Of a stretch of DNA of 64,000 nt, positions 56,933 to 64,000 are shown piece after piece (positions within the stretch are counted from its first letter, which is position 1; the number at the start of each line of letters is the position of its first letter). Both the position numbers and the translations under genes were made by a program. Source of the stretch: Streptomyces sp. CB02414 (lineage in GTDB: Bacteria; Actinomycetota; Actinomycetes; Streptomycetales; Streptomycetaceae); the NCBI RefSeq assembly GCF_001905385.1, contig NZ_LIPF01000007.1, positions 310,001 to 374,000 of the forward strand, in the 5' to 3' direction. The notes beneath the pieces are model-generated. The model was not told the DNA's origin. It saw only the letters and a list, made by a program, of their open reading frames with translations, and searched no databases.

Positions 56933-57529
56933 ATGGCCGAGCGCAGGCCCCGCAAGGACGCCGCCCGCAACCGGGAGGCCGTCCTCGCGGCAGCCGACGC
57001 CCTGTTCGCCGGGCGCGACAGCCCGGAGGACGTCACCATGGCCGACGTCGCGGCCGCCGCCGGCGTCGGCAAGGGCACGCTCTTCAGGGCGTTCGGCGAC
57101 CGGCCGGGACTGCTCCGCGCGCTGTACGAGAGGCGGCTCGAACCGGTCGGGGAGGCCGTCGAGTCCGGCCCGCCGCCGCTGGGGCCCGCCACTGAGCCGA
57201 GGGAGCGGGTGGCCGCCCTGCTCGACGCCGTCCTGTGCTTCAAGTACGACAACCGTCGCCTGGCGCTGGCACTGGAGGACGGCGGCGCCGGCAGCCCGTA
57301 CGGGGCGGAGCACTACGCGCGCTGGCACGCCCTGCTCCGGACGGTACTGGAGCAGATCCCCGGACTGCCCGACCGCGACTTCACCGCTCACGCCCTGCTC
57401 GCCGCGGTCCGGGCCGACCTCGTCGAGCATCTCGCCGGTCAGGAGGGCGTGCCGCGGGAAAGGCTGCGCAGGCGACTGGCGGAGTTCACCGGCAGGGTCC
57501 TGGCCGTCAGCGACGCCGACGGGCGTTGA
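56933..57529 (+). CDS. TetR-family transcriptional repressor
   Basis: A 198-residue regulator from the ATG at 56933, with AAGGAG 8 bases upstream. The N-terminal HTH is RNREAVLAAADALFAGRDSPEDVTMADVAAAAGVGKGTLFRAFGDRPGLLRALY, in which VGKGTLFRAFGDR is the recognition helix. The C-terminal ligand/dimer domain (about 75-190) is unassigned. It is divergent from the SnoaL/NmrA operon and its own promoter carries one of two near-identical palindromic operators, so autoregulated repression of both transcripts is expected. Confidence 0.95.
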   Translation: MAERRPRKDAARNREAVLAAADALFAGRDSPEDVTMADVAAAAGVGKGTLFRAFGDRPGLLRALYERRLEPVGEAVESGPPPLGPATEPRERVAALLDAVLCFKYDNRRLALALEDGGAGSPYGAEHYARWHALLRTVLEQIPGLPDRDFTAHALLAAVRADLVEHLAGQEGVPRERLRRRLAEFTGRVLAVSDADGR

Positions 57530-57695
57530 GCCGGGCCGCCCGGCGCGTCAGATGGTCGCGCTCGGCGAGGCTGGACGCCTTGCGGGCCGCCTCCGCGTAC
57601 AGCCGTGCCGCCGTCGCCGGATCGCCGTCGCGTTCGTGGAGGTACGCCGCCACCGCGGCAAAGTCTTCCGCGAGGTTCTCGTGGAGGGGACGGTC
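57507..57695 (-). pseudogene. Remnant of the C-terminus of a DUF6596-type sigma factor
   Basis: On the minus strand, LAEDFAAVAAYLHERDGDPATAARLYAEAARKASSLAERDHLTRRAARL matches the pattern of the terminal TPR-like helices of long DUF6596 ECF sigma factors (A-HLLE--GD--AAR--Y-AAAR-T-SL-E--YL--RAARL). Nothing recognisable precedes it: upstream lies the APH-family gene on the other strand. The stop is at 57507-57509, inside the end of the TetR gene. About 50 codons of a gene of about 400 remain. The match is by eye, hence moderate confidence. Confidence 0.4.
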
Positions 57696-57722
57696 CCCGC
57701 CTGACCAGTACTGTGACGTCTC

Positions 57723-58625
57723 ATGACCGACTCCGCATCCGAGATCACCGCGGACCTGGTCCGCGAACTGCTGCGCGAGCAGCACCCCGACCTCGCGGAC
57801 CTTGCCATCCGTGAGGTGGCGGGCGGATGGGACAACCAGCAGTGGCGCCTCGGGAGCGAGCTGGCCGTGCGCGTGCCCCGTACGGAGCGGGCCCCGGGTC
57901 TCCAGCGCAAGGAGCGCCAGTGGCTGCCCGTCCTGGCCCCGCGCCTGCCGCTCCCGGTCCCGGAACCGGTGCGGACCGGCGAACCGTCCGCGCGCTTCCC
58001 CAAGCCGTGGACGGTCATGACGTGGGTCCCCGGCGAGCCGCTGGACCACAGTCGGATCAGCCGGGGTGACCACGCGGCCGGCCGGCTGGCGGACTTCCTC
58101 ACCGCGCTGCACGTTCCGGCGCCCGCCGAGGCGCCGGCCGGTTCGGACCGCGGCGGGCACCCCAAGGAGTGCACGGACGGCTTCGACCACTTCTTCGAGG
58201 CCGTCGCCCCCGGTGACATCGCCGACGGCCTCCGGGCCGTGTGGGACGACGCCGTGGCAGCCCCCGAGTGGGCGGGCCCGCCGGTGTGGGTGCACGGTGA
58301 TCTGCATCCCGCGAACGTCGTCGTCTCGGACGGAACCGTCTCGGGCGTGGTCGACTTCGGCGACCTGTTCGCCGGCGATCCGGCGTGGGACCTCGCGGCC
58401 GCGTGGGTGGTCCTTCCCGAGGGCGCCGCCGCACGTTTCTTCGACGTGTACGCGCGGGCGGACGGGGGGACCGTCCGGCGCGCCCGCGGGCTGGCCGCCC
58501 TCAAGGGCCTCGTCCTCATGCTGATCGGCCGGAACGGGGACCGGGGACTGCCCGGCGGCAAGCCGGTGTGGGGCCCCGCGGGCCGGGCGGCGCTCGACCG
58601 TGTTCTCCGGGGCGCCCCGGTGTAG
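57723..58625 (+). CDS. Aminoglycoside phosphotransferase-family kinase
   Basis: A 300-residue kinase. N-lobe: DLAIREVAGGWDNQQWRLGSELAVRVPRTE, where the GGWDN loop and VRVPR lysine/arginine position bind ATP; hinge FPKPWTVMTWVPGEPLD. The Brenner motif is intact (WVHGDLHPANVVV: HGD with downstream N) and the metal aspartate lies in GVVDFGDLFAGDPAWDLAAAW. This subgroup, often labelled macrolide or aminoglycoside phosphotransferase, includes many small-molecule kinases of unknown substrate. It contrasts with the altered kinase-fold protein at 8913-9836. The ATG at 57723 closely follows the sigma remnant region. Confidence 0.92.
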   Translation: MTDSASEITADLVRELLREQHPDLADLAIREVAGGWDNQQWRLGSELAVRVPRTERAPGLQRKERQWLPVLAPRLPLPVPEPVRTGEPSARFPKPWTVMTWVPGEPLDHSRISRGDHAAGRLADFLTALHVPAPAEAPAGSDRGGHPKECTDGFDHFFEAVAPGDIADGLRAVWDDAVAAPEWAGPPVWVHGDLHPANVVVSDGTVSGVVDFGDLFAGDPAWDLAAAWVVLPEGAAARFFDVYARADGGTVRRARGLAALKGLVLMLIGRNGDRGLPGGKPVWGPAGRAALDRVLRGAPV

Positions 58626-58642
58626 ACGCGCCGGGCCCGGGG

Positions 58643-59035
58643 TCAGGCGGGCAGCTTCTCGTCCACGACGAAGGCGATCTCGACGACCTGGCCGGGGAAG
58701 GTCAGTTCGGTGACGCCGACGACCGTGCTGACCGGGCGGTGTTCACCGAAGTACGCCAGGTTGCCCGCCGCCGTCGCCGCGGCGTTCTGCCGCAGGTCCA
58801 CCACGTACAGGGTCTGCGAGACGACCTGGTTCCGGGTGACGCGGAAGTGGTCCAGGACCTTGTCGGCGTTGGTGTACGTCTGCTCGAGCTGGGCGGCGAA
58901 GTCGTCCGCGTGGACGAACTCGCCCGCCGCGTCGAGCGAGAGCTGTCCGGAGACGTGGATCAGATCGCGGGACTTGATCGCCTGCGCGTAGCCGAACTCG
59001 CTCTCGACCGGCACACGGTGGTTGAAGACGTCCAT
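58643..59035 (-). CDS. RidA (YjgF/YER057c/UK114) family protein
   Basis: A 130-residue protein. SEFGYAQAIKSRDLIHVSGQLSLDAAGEFVHADDFAAQLEQTYTNADKVLDHF and VVDLRQNAAATAAGNLAYFGEHRPVSTVVGVTELTFPGQVVEIAFVV give the trimeric RidA fold; family members hydrolyse reactive enamines and imines to spare PLP enzymes. The usual arginine before the C-terminal strand is not seen in the standard R-AxVxV context (STVVGVTEL instead), so enamine deaminase activity is uncertain. Start ATG 59035 is used; a GTG at 59053 (VSTLTA) is also possible. It is divergent from an HxlR regulator, which likely controls it. Confidence 0.88.
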   Translation of the reverse strand: MDVFNHRVPVESEFGYAQAIKSRDLIHVSGQLSLDAAGEFVHADDFAAQLEQTYTNADKVLDHFRVTRNQVVSQTLYVVDLRQNAAATAAGNLAYFGEHRPVSTVVGVTELTFPGQVVEIAFVVDEKLPA

Positions 59036-59061
59036 GGCAGTCAACGTGCTCACCCTTCGGT

Positions 59062-59100
59062 TCACTCTCTTGTGGTTACTGAAGAACTGTAGGAGAGTGA
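59062..59100. promoter_or_regulatory. Probable operator: TCACTCTC / GAGAGTGA inverted repeat
   Basis: Perfect 8-base arms TCACTCTC (59062-59069) and GAGAGTGA (59093-59100), 23 bases apart, lie between the divergent RidA and HxlR genes. The wide spacing would suit two adjacent dimers or DNA looping; it may be the HxlR binding region. Confidence 0.4.
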
Positions 59101-59144
59101 GCGCCGACCTGGAAGAACGCACTTTTCGGTGACTGAGGAACCAG

Positions 59145-59528
59145 ATGGTGACCAAACAGCTGCTCAAGGGCTTGCCCGAGGACGCGGACCTGCGGCGCGC
59201 GGACTCCCTGGCGCGGGAGATCTTCTCGGACGTCGCCAACAAGTGGGCGCTCCTGATCATCGAAGCGCTCGGCGAGCGCACCCTGCGCTTCAGCGAGTTG
59301 CGCGACGAAGTGGAGGGCGTCAGCCACAAGATGCTGACGCAGAACCTGCGCATGCTGGAGCGCAACGGTCTGCTGGAGCGGACGGTGTACCCCACGGTGC
59401 CGCCGCGGGTCGAGTACACGCTCACCGAGCCGGGCCGGGCGCTGCGCACCACGGTCGACGCCATGTGCGGCTGGACCCACCAGTACCTCGGCCGCATCGA
59501 AGAGGCGCGTCGCAGGTTCGGCGAGTGA
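59145..59528 (+). CDS. HxlR-family winged-helix transcriptional regulator
   Basis: A 127-residue regulator from the ATG at 59145 with GAGGAA upstream. REIFSDVANKWALLIIEALGERTLRFSELRDEVEGVSHKMLTQNLRMLERNGLLERTVYPTVPPRVEYTLTEPGRAL is the complete winged helix; the conserved N-terminal cysteine present in the HxlR at 32011-32445 is absent, so redox sensing through that residue is unlikely. It probably represses the divergent RidA gene and itself through the inverted repeat between them. Confidence 0.93.
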   Translation: MVTKQLLKGLPEDADLRRADSLAREIFSDVANKWALLIIEALGERTLRFSELRDEVEGVSHKMLTQNLRMLERNGLLERTVYPTVPPRVEYTLTEPGRALRTTVDAMCGWTHQYLGRIEEARRRFGE

Positions 59529-59874
59529 CAGGGCGCGCCGGAAGCGAGGCGCCGCGTCATGCCTCCTCCTGTGCCCTCAGGCGCTGCCGGGTGAGTTCCC
59601 CGGTGCTGGGCACCGTGAGATCGAGGTGCGCCTGCATGGGGACGGGGACGTCGTGCACCGGTCACGTCGTACGGGGAAACCGGTCCGCGAGCTGGAAGGC
59701 CAGACGGCTGGCTCCGTCGGCGTGAGCGGCACGAGCCGGTCGGGCTCCTCACGGCCGGTCACCGTTGCCCTGCCCGTTCGCCGCCCCGAGGGCGCAACTC
59801 CCGCGGACGCTCCGAGGGCCGACCCCGCGGGTCGGGGCCCGAGCCCGGCCGCGGCCGAGCCTAGGATCGGCGGT
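59529..59874. other. Intergenic stretch without a supportable gene
   Basis: About 345 bases follow the HxlR stop. I see no family match on either strand. A 26-codon minus-strand frame (59557-59637, MQAHLDLTVPSTGELTRQ) has coding-like composition and could be the tail of a lost gene. TAGGAT at 59862-59867 is a likely -10 element for the next gene. Confidence 0.6.
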
Positions 59875-60111
59875 GTGGACATTCCCGAGGACCTGATCAG
59901 CCTTGAGCGGGCGGCGGAAGAACAGCGCGCGCGGCTCGCCGGACTCGACGGCGAGGAGTTCGAAGCACAGCAACGGGCCTGGCAGGAGGCCGCCCAGGCG
60001 GCACGGGCGGCGATCGCCGATCACGCCGCGGCCGGCGGCCAGTCGGTGGAAGCGGTCGAGAAGGCGGTCCATCGCGCCGTACGGCAGGCGGAAGAGGACC
60101 CCGCCGGGTAG
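59875..60111 (+). CDS. Small conserved Streptomyces protein, 78 aa
   Basis: The GTG at 59875 starts VDIPEDLISLERAAEEQRARLAGLDGEEFEAQQRAWQEAAQAARAAIADHAAAGG, a predicted helical, charged small protein, ending AVRQAEEDPAG. I recognise it as a widespread Streptomyces hypothetical without assigned function. TAGGAT (59862-59867) lies only 7 bases before the GTG and there is no ribosome site, so transcription probably begins at or near the start codon (leaderless mRNA). A coiled coil or helical hairpin that binds another protein is plausible. Confidence 0.8.
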   Translation: MDIPEDLISLERAAEEQRARLAGLDGEEFEAQQRAWQEAAQAARAAIADHAAAGGQSVEAVEKAVHRAVRQAEEDPAG

Positions 60112-60296
60112 CCGCGCGCGCCCGTACGCGGGCTGTCGGTCACCGAGTCCGTGCAGGTACGCGTACTCAATCCGGCGATCTTGTGCAGCTTTCCGGTCGG
60201 CGTCATGGAACCCGGACGAGGCCGCACATCTTGCCCGGTCCGGCCAGCCCACGGCGTGGTACCACCGAGTGTTCCGACTCGAAAGGGCCACGTCAC

Positions 60297-60986
60297 ATGG
60301 GTATCTTCAGCCGCCGCCAGACCGCCGTCGCCGAGCCGCCGCCGGCCGTGGGGTCGGGTGGGCAGGCCTCGGCGGCCGGCGCCGCACTCGACCCGGCGCT
60401 TCGCGCACTGACCGGACACTGGACCATCGACCGCCCGCACAGCCGGATCGGCTTCTCCGTGCGGCACGCCATGGTCACGACCGTCCGCGGGTCCTTCGCC
60501 GACTACGACAGCGCGCTCTACTTCGACGGAGCCCGTCCCGCCGAGTCCCGGGCCGAACTCGTGATCCGGGTCGGGAGCGTCGACACGGGCGTGGAGCAGC
60601 GAGACGGGCACCTGGTCGGCAAGGACTTCTTCGACGTGCGCCGCCACCCGGAGATGACGTTCCGCAGCACCTCGACCGTCCACGACGGCGGGGAGAGCTT
60701 CCGTATGACGGGCGACCTCACGATTCGCGGCACGACCAGGCCCGTCGACATCCAACTGGACTACCTCGGCTCGGTCATGGACCCGTTCGGCTACGAGCGT
60801 GCGGGCTTCGACGGCACCACCACCATCGACCGCCGCGACTGGGGGCTCGTCTACAACCAGCGGCTCGAGGCCGGGGGCAGCATGGTCAGCGAGAAGGTCC
60901 GGCTCCAGTTCGACATCTCCGCGATCCGCTCCACCGCACCGGAGCACGCACGGCCCGCATCCGGCATAGAGTTCCCCCGGCACTGA
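60297..60986 (+). CDS. YceI-family lipid-binding-like protein with N-terminal extension
   Basis: A 229-residue protein from the ATG at 60297 with AAAGGG upstream. After a 40-residue low-complexity start (MGIFSRRQTAVAEPPPA), the YceI lipocalin-like beta barrel is complete: GHWTIDRPHSRIGFSVRHAMVTTVRGSFADYDSALYFDG, QRDGHLVGKDFFDVRRHPEMTFRSTS, MTGDLTIRGTTRPVDIQLDYLG and FDGTTTIDRRDWGLVYNQRLEAGG. YceI proteins bind polyisoprenoid or amphiphilic lipids. No signal peptide is visible, so it is cytoplasmic, unlike many YceI proteins. The next gene starts 20 bases downstream and may be co-transcribed. Confidence 0.93.
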   Translation: MGIFSRRQTAVAEPPPAVGSGGQASAAGAALDPALRALTGHWTIDRPHSRIGFSVRHAMVTTVRGSFADYDSALYFDGARPAESRAELVIRVGSVDTGVEQRDGHLVGKDFFDVRRHPEMTFRSTSTVHDGGESFRMTGDLTIRGTTRPVDIQLDYLGSVMDPFGYERAGFDGTTTIDRRDWGLVYNQRLEAGGSMVSEKVRLQFDISAIRSTAPEHARPASGIEFPRH

Positions 60987-61006
60987 CACGGCGTGTGGGG
61001 GAACAC

Positions 61007-63100
61007 ATGATGGCTGAGGCGGCCCCGAAGTGGGCATCGACCCTCGACTCGGTGGTGGTGTACGCACAGGGCGCCCTCTGCCGCCGGCTCGCCCGCGGCG
61101 GCATGCCCCGAGGCGGGCGGGTGCGGGTGACCGGTCTGCCCCGTTCGATGGACCCGGGCTCCCTGCGGGTGCGGGTCGTCGGCGCCACCGGGGTACGGGT
61201 CACCGAGGCGAGAGCGGCCGTCGAGGCCGAACCGCTCGACAGCCGCCCGGTCGGCGAGCTCCGGCGTGAGGTGGAACGGCTCCGCGACGTCCGGGACGCC
61301 GTCCAGGCCCGCCGGAACCGGCAACAGGAGCTGATCGACGAGGTGGCGGCCCTGCGCCCGGTGCCGCCGCCTCGCGATGACGAGGTTCCCCACCGTCGCA
61401 CCCCCGTCGACGCCTGGCTGGACCTCGCCGAGTTCGTGGACGGCCGGCTGACCGTGCTGCACACTCGCCTGCGCGAGACGGACGAGGAACTGCGGCACGC
61501 CGAGCACGAGTGGGAGGTCGCCGCCGACAGGCTGGCCCGGGCCTCCACCGACGCGCCCGCCTCGCGCTCCGAGACCACCGCGTGCGCGGACGTGACCCTC
61601 ACGGGCGGCGCGGGCACGGACGTCGAGATCGAGGTGGAGTACGGGGTGCCCGGCGCCGTCTGGGTGCCGGCCTACCGTCTCACCCATCACCGGGGCGGGA
61701 GCGACGGACGGTTGCTGCTGCGGGCGTCGATCGCCCAGCGCACCGGCGAGGACTGGGCCGGCGTCCGCGTCTCGCTGGCCACGGCCGATCTGCGGAGGCG
61801 CACCGATGTGCCCCGGCTGCGATCGATCCGCATCGGACGCGAGCAGCCCGCTCCCGCGTCGTCGGGATGGCGTGAGCCCCCGCGCGGACTGCTCGGCCTC
61901 TTCAGCGACTACGACGCGGCAGGACCGCCTCCGGGCGCCGGCGACTCCGCGGGGGCCGCCCACGACGCGGTGGCGGCCGCAGCCGCTCCCGCGGCAGGTC
62001 CCGTACCGCCCCCCGCCCCGCAGATGACGTCTCACGGCTACGGCATGCCGTCCGGCGCGCTGCCGCCACCGCCCGGCGGCATGCCGGCGGGCGCCGAGGG
62101 CGTGATGCCGGGGGGCTCGGCGCCCGGCGCACCTCAGCCGTACGCCCGTCGCAGGAGCGGCGCGCCCCGTCCCGTGGCTCCCGCGGCGCCCGGCCGGGCC
62201 GCGGCACCGTCCGCGGCCGTTCCTCAAGAGGTACCCGCCCCGTCGCCGGCCCCGGAGACCGGGCCCCCGCGGCCGAGCGGTGCCGAACTCGACTACGCGG
62301 CACTGGTGCTCACCGGCCCGGACGGCCAACCGGAGCGTCGGGGACGGCTGTTCCCCGACGCCGTCTCCGACCCGGTGGCGGCCGAACACCGGCGGCGCGC
62401 GGAGACGGTCACGGCGCTGCCCCTGCCGGGCAACGCCGTACGCCCCCGCGAGTCGGCCGGTTCCTTCGACCACCGCTACGACGCCGCGGCACGCGCCGAC
62501 GTCCCCTCGGACGGTACGTGGCACACGATCACCGTCGGTGAGGTGGCGGTCGGTCTGCGGACCGAGTACCTGTGCGTCCCGTCGGTGGAACAGGCGGTCT
62601 ACACGACCCTGGTGCTGTCCAACACGTCGGACCAGGCGCTGTTGGCCGGCCCGCTGGAGGTCTCGGCCGACGGGGACTTCCTGCTGACCACCTCACTGCC
62701 CACGCTCGCCCCCGGCGGTGTGCGCCGCGTGGGCCTGGGTGCCAACGAGGCCATCGGGGTCACGCGCCGAACGAGCCTGCTCGAATCGACCTCCGGGCTG
62801 CGCAACAGCGTGACCGTCCTCGACCACCGCGTGCACGTGGAACTGGCCAACCGTCTCCCGGCCCCGGTCACCGTCGAGGTGCGCGAGCGGGTGCCGGTCA
62901 CCTCCGACGCGGACATCAGGATCGAGGAGAAGGCCGACTGGCAGGCGCCCGCGGCCGGCACCGACGCCGAGCGGCACGCTCCCGGCACCCGCGTGTGGCG
63001 GGCCGAGATCCCGGCCCACGCCACCTCCGCCCTCGACGGCGGCTACGTCATCCGCATCCCGGCCGGCAAGGCCCTGACCGGCGGCAACCGCAGGAGCTGA
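61007..63100 (+). CDS. DUF4139/DUF4140 (mucoidy inhibitor MuiA-like) protein, first of a tandem pair
   Basis: A 697-residue protein starting MMAEAAPKWASTLDSVVVYAQGALCRR, with GGGGGA before the ATG at 61007. DUF4140 (about 10-105) covers VRVTGLPRSMDPGSLRVRV, followed by a coiled coil (LRREVERLRDVRDAVQARRNRQQ, DEELRHAEHEWEVAADRLARA). DUF4139 begins EIEVEYGVPGAVWVPAYRLTHH and has QRTGEDWAGVRVSLATADLRR; a proline- and glycine-rich insert of about 140 residues (about 310-450) splits it before VGEVAVGLRTEYLCVPSVEQAVYTTLVLSNTSDQALLAGPLEV. The function of MuiA-like proteins is unknown. The insert suggests a flexible surface loop. Confidence 0.9.
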   Translation: MMAEAAPKWASTLDSVVVYAQGALCRRLARGGMPRGGRVRVTGLPRSMDPGSLRVRVVGATGVRVTEARAAVEAEPLDSRPVGELRREVERLRDVRDAVQARRNRQQELIDEVAALRPVPPPRDDEVPHRRTPVDAWLDLAEFVDGRLTVLHTRLRETDEELRHAEHEWEVAADRLARASTDAPASRSETTACADVTLTGGAGTDVEIEVEYGVPGAVWVPAYRLTHHRGGSDGRLLLRASIAQRTGEDWAGVRVSLATADLRRRTDVPRLRSIRIGREQPAPASSGWREPPRGLLGLFSDYDAAGPPPGAGDSAGAAHDAVAAAAAPAAGPVPPPAPQMTSHGYGMPSGALPPPPGGMPAGAEGVMPGGSAPGAPQPYARRRSGAPRPVAPAAPGRAAAPSAAVPQEVPAPSPAPETGPPRPSGAELDYAALVLTGPDGQPERRGRLFPDAVSDPVAAEHRRRAETVTALPLPGNAVRPRESAGSFDHRYDAAARADVPSDGTWHTITVGEVAVGLRTEYLCVPSVEQAVYTTLVLSNTSDQALLAGPLEVSADGDFLLTTSLPTLAPGGVRRVGLGANEAIGVTRRTSLLESTSGLRNSVTVLDHRVHVELANRLPAPVTVEVRERVPVTSDADIRIEEKADWQAPAAGTDAERHAPGTRVWRAEIPAHATSALDGGYVIRIPAGKALTGGNRRS

Positions 63101-63106
63101 CCCCGC

Positions 63107-64000
63107 ATGGACACGAGCCCCGCTCCGATCGCCCTCCCCGTCACCGCCGTCACCTGTCTGGAGGACCGGGCGTACGTCGAGCGGACCGCCGGGGTCGACC
63201 TCGCGGCCGGCACCCAGGTGCTGCGTCTCGGACCGGTCAGTGCCCTGACCGTCGACCACAGCCTGCACGCCGAACTGTCCGCCGACGGCCCGGTGACCGT
63301 GCTCGACGCCCGGGTCGTACGCGAGTGGACACCGAGAGCGCCGGGTCCCGCCGACGACGACTCCGCCCTGCGGCACCGGGTGAGAAGCCTTGAGGAGGAG
63401 CAGCAGGCGCTGGGCGGGCGGCGCGAGCGCCTGCACGCCCGTGTCGACCTCCTCGGCCGCCTCGCCGGCGATCTGCTGCGGGAGATCGGCGAGGGTGCGG
63501 GTCTCGGCGAGTCCGACACTGCCCGGTGGGCCCGCGAACTGGACCGGGTCGACGCGGAACGCGACACCTGCGGCGAACGGCTGCGCGCGGTCGACTCCCG
63601 GCTGACGGCGCTGGCCGCCGAACTCTCCGACGCCCGGCACGCCTTGGCGAACACGGAGTCGGAACCGTCCGAACTGGTCGGCCACATCGAACTGACCGTA
63701 CGGGCGGGCGACGCGGGTCCGGCCGCGCTGCGCGTGGCCCACCTCGTCCCGTGCGCCCTGTGGCGGCCCGCCTACCGCGCCGTGCTCGACGGGGACTCGC
63801 TCACCCTGGACACGGACGCGATGGTCTGGCAGCGCACCGGCGAGGACTGGTCGGACGTACGGCTGACCCTGTCCACGGCCCGCAGCACGCTCGCCACCGA
63901 GCCTCCGCGCCTCGCGGAGGACCGGCTGACCCTCCGGGACCGATCGGCGGCGGAACGCCGCACCGTCCAGGTCGAATGGCGCGAGGAGGAGATCACCGAC
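63107..64000 (+). CDS. DUF4139/DUF4140 protein, second of the tandem pair (cut by right edge)
   Basis: The ATG at 63107 follows AGGAG by 10 bases and lies 6 bases after the upstream stop. PVTAVTCLEDRAYVERTAGVDLAAGTQVLRLGPVS is the DUF4140 start; a coiled coil (LRHRVRSLEEEQQALGGRRERLHARVDLLGRLA, and DRVDAERDTCGERLRAVDSRLTALAAEL) follows; DUF4139 begins IELTVRAGDAGPAALRVAHLVPCALWRPAYRAVLDG and has QRTGEDWSDVRLTLSTARS. About 298 codons are visible before the window ends. It is a paralogue of the upstream gene, probably acting with it as a heteromer, but lacks the proline-rich insert in the visible part. Confidence 0.9.
   Translation, partial: MDTSPAPIALPVTAVTCLEDRAYVERTAGVDLAAGTQVLRLGPVSALTVDHSLHAELSADGPVTVLDARVVREWTPRAPGPADDDSALRHRVRSLEEEQQALGGRRERLHARVDLLGRLAGDLLREIGEGAGLGESDTARWARELDRVDAERDTCGERLRAVDSRLTALAAELSDARHALANTESEPSELVGHIELTVRAGDAGPAALRVAHLVPCALWRPAYRAVLDGDSLTLDTDAMVWQRTGEDWSDVRLTLSTARSTLATEPPRLAEDRLTLRDRSAAERRTVQVEWREEEITD

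Noticed and set aside
59557..59637. A 26-codon minus-strand ORF (MQAHLDLTVPSTGELTRQ...).
   Set aside because: No ribosome site or family match; it is too short to support beyond a note.
1..64000. CRISPR arrays, tRNA/rRNA genes, insertion sequences and prophage genes.
   Set aside because: No regularly spaced repeats, cloverleaf-like or rRNA-like segments, transposases, integrases or phage structural genes were recognised by eye.

Overview
This 64 kb window is very GC-rich actinobacterial DNA, almost certainly Streptomyces. The evidence is strong third-position GC bias, frequent GTG starts, Streptomyces-specific families (SCO7613-type membrane protein, RNHCP proteins, multidomain SpoIIE phosphatases) and short intergenic regions. 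Gene content is accessory (resistance-like enzymes, esterases, regulators, transporters) and at least five loci are decayed: a wrbA remnant, a frameshifted DUF1963 gene, a VWA chimera, an internally deleted ABC transporter and a sigma-factor tail. This fits a chromosome-arm segment. No tRNA, rRNA, CRISPR array or insertion sequence was seen.

Left part (1-22 kb): an ECF41 sigma factor cut by the window edge, a wrbA remnant and a SnoaL protein; an unknown gene behind a nested palindrome; an exported DJ-1-type protein divergent from a chloramphenicol acetyltransferase; two tandem RNHCP zinc proteins; an ECF sigma factor overlapping a membrane partner, divergent from an acyltransferase-SGNH enzyme; a kinase-like protein lacking canonical catalytic residues; a secreted M15 peptidase; a histidine phosphatase; a secreted GH5 enzyme; a cyclase-like protein; a molybdopterin oxidoreductase; a carboxylesterase; a large membrane protein; the frameshifted DUF1963 gene; an F420-type flavin protein; and two methyltransferases.

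Centre (22.8-31 kb), the most interesting region: a four-gene, translationally coupled minus-strand operon encodes an N-methyltransferase-like protein, a DUF4213/DUF364 'heavy-metal chelation' protein, a PduX-like GHMP kinase and a cysteine-synthase-fold PLP enzyme. It is divergent from an MFS exporter and faces a complete FecB/FecCD/FecE metal-chelate importer operon. Both promoter regions carry a closely similar Zur-like operator (26470-26487 and 30927-30944). I read this as a candidate, apparently undescribed zincophore (metallophore) biosynthesis, export and re-uptake system: kinase-activated hydroxy-amino acid, PLP beta-replacement, methylation, export, and FecBCDE return.

Right part (31-64 kb): a VWA chimeric pseudogene; an HxlR regulator with an imine-reductase-like enzyme; an EF-Tu domain III-like hypothetical beside an AraC regulator; an alpha/beta hydrolase; a choline-to-glycine-betaine operon (ALDH, choline oxidase, BetT transporter) followed by two large PAS/GAF/SpoIIE/HATPase stress-signalling phosphatases; then a DHFR-like reductase, serine hydrolase, VOC protein, POT peptide transporter, CocE hydrolase, FIG-family phosphatase, deleted ABC transporter, FMN-binding protein, ComB-like protein, a TetR-controlled NmrA/SnoaL pair with two perfect operators, an APH-family kinase, a RidA/HxlR pair, a small leaderless gene, YceI and two tandem DUF4139 proteins, the last cut by the right edge.
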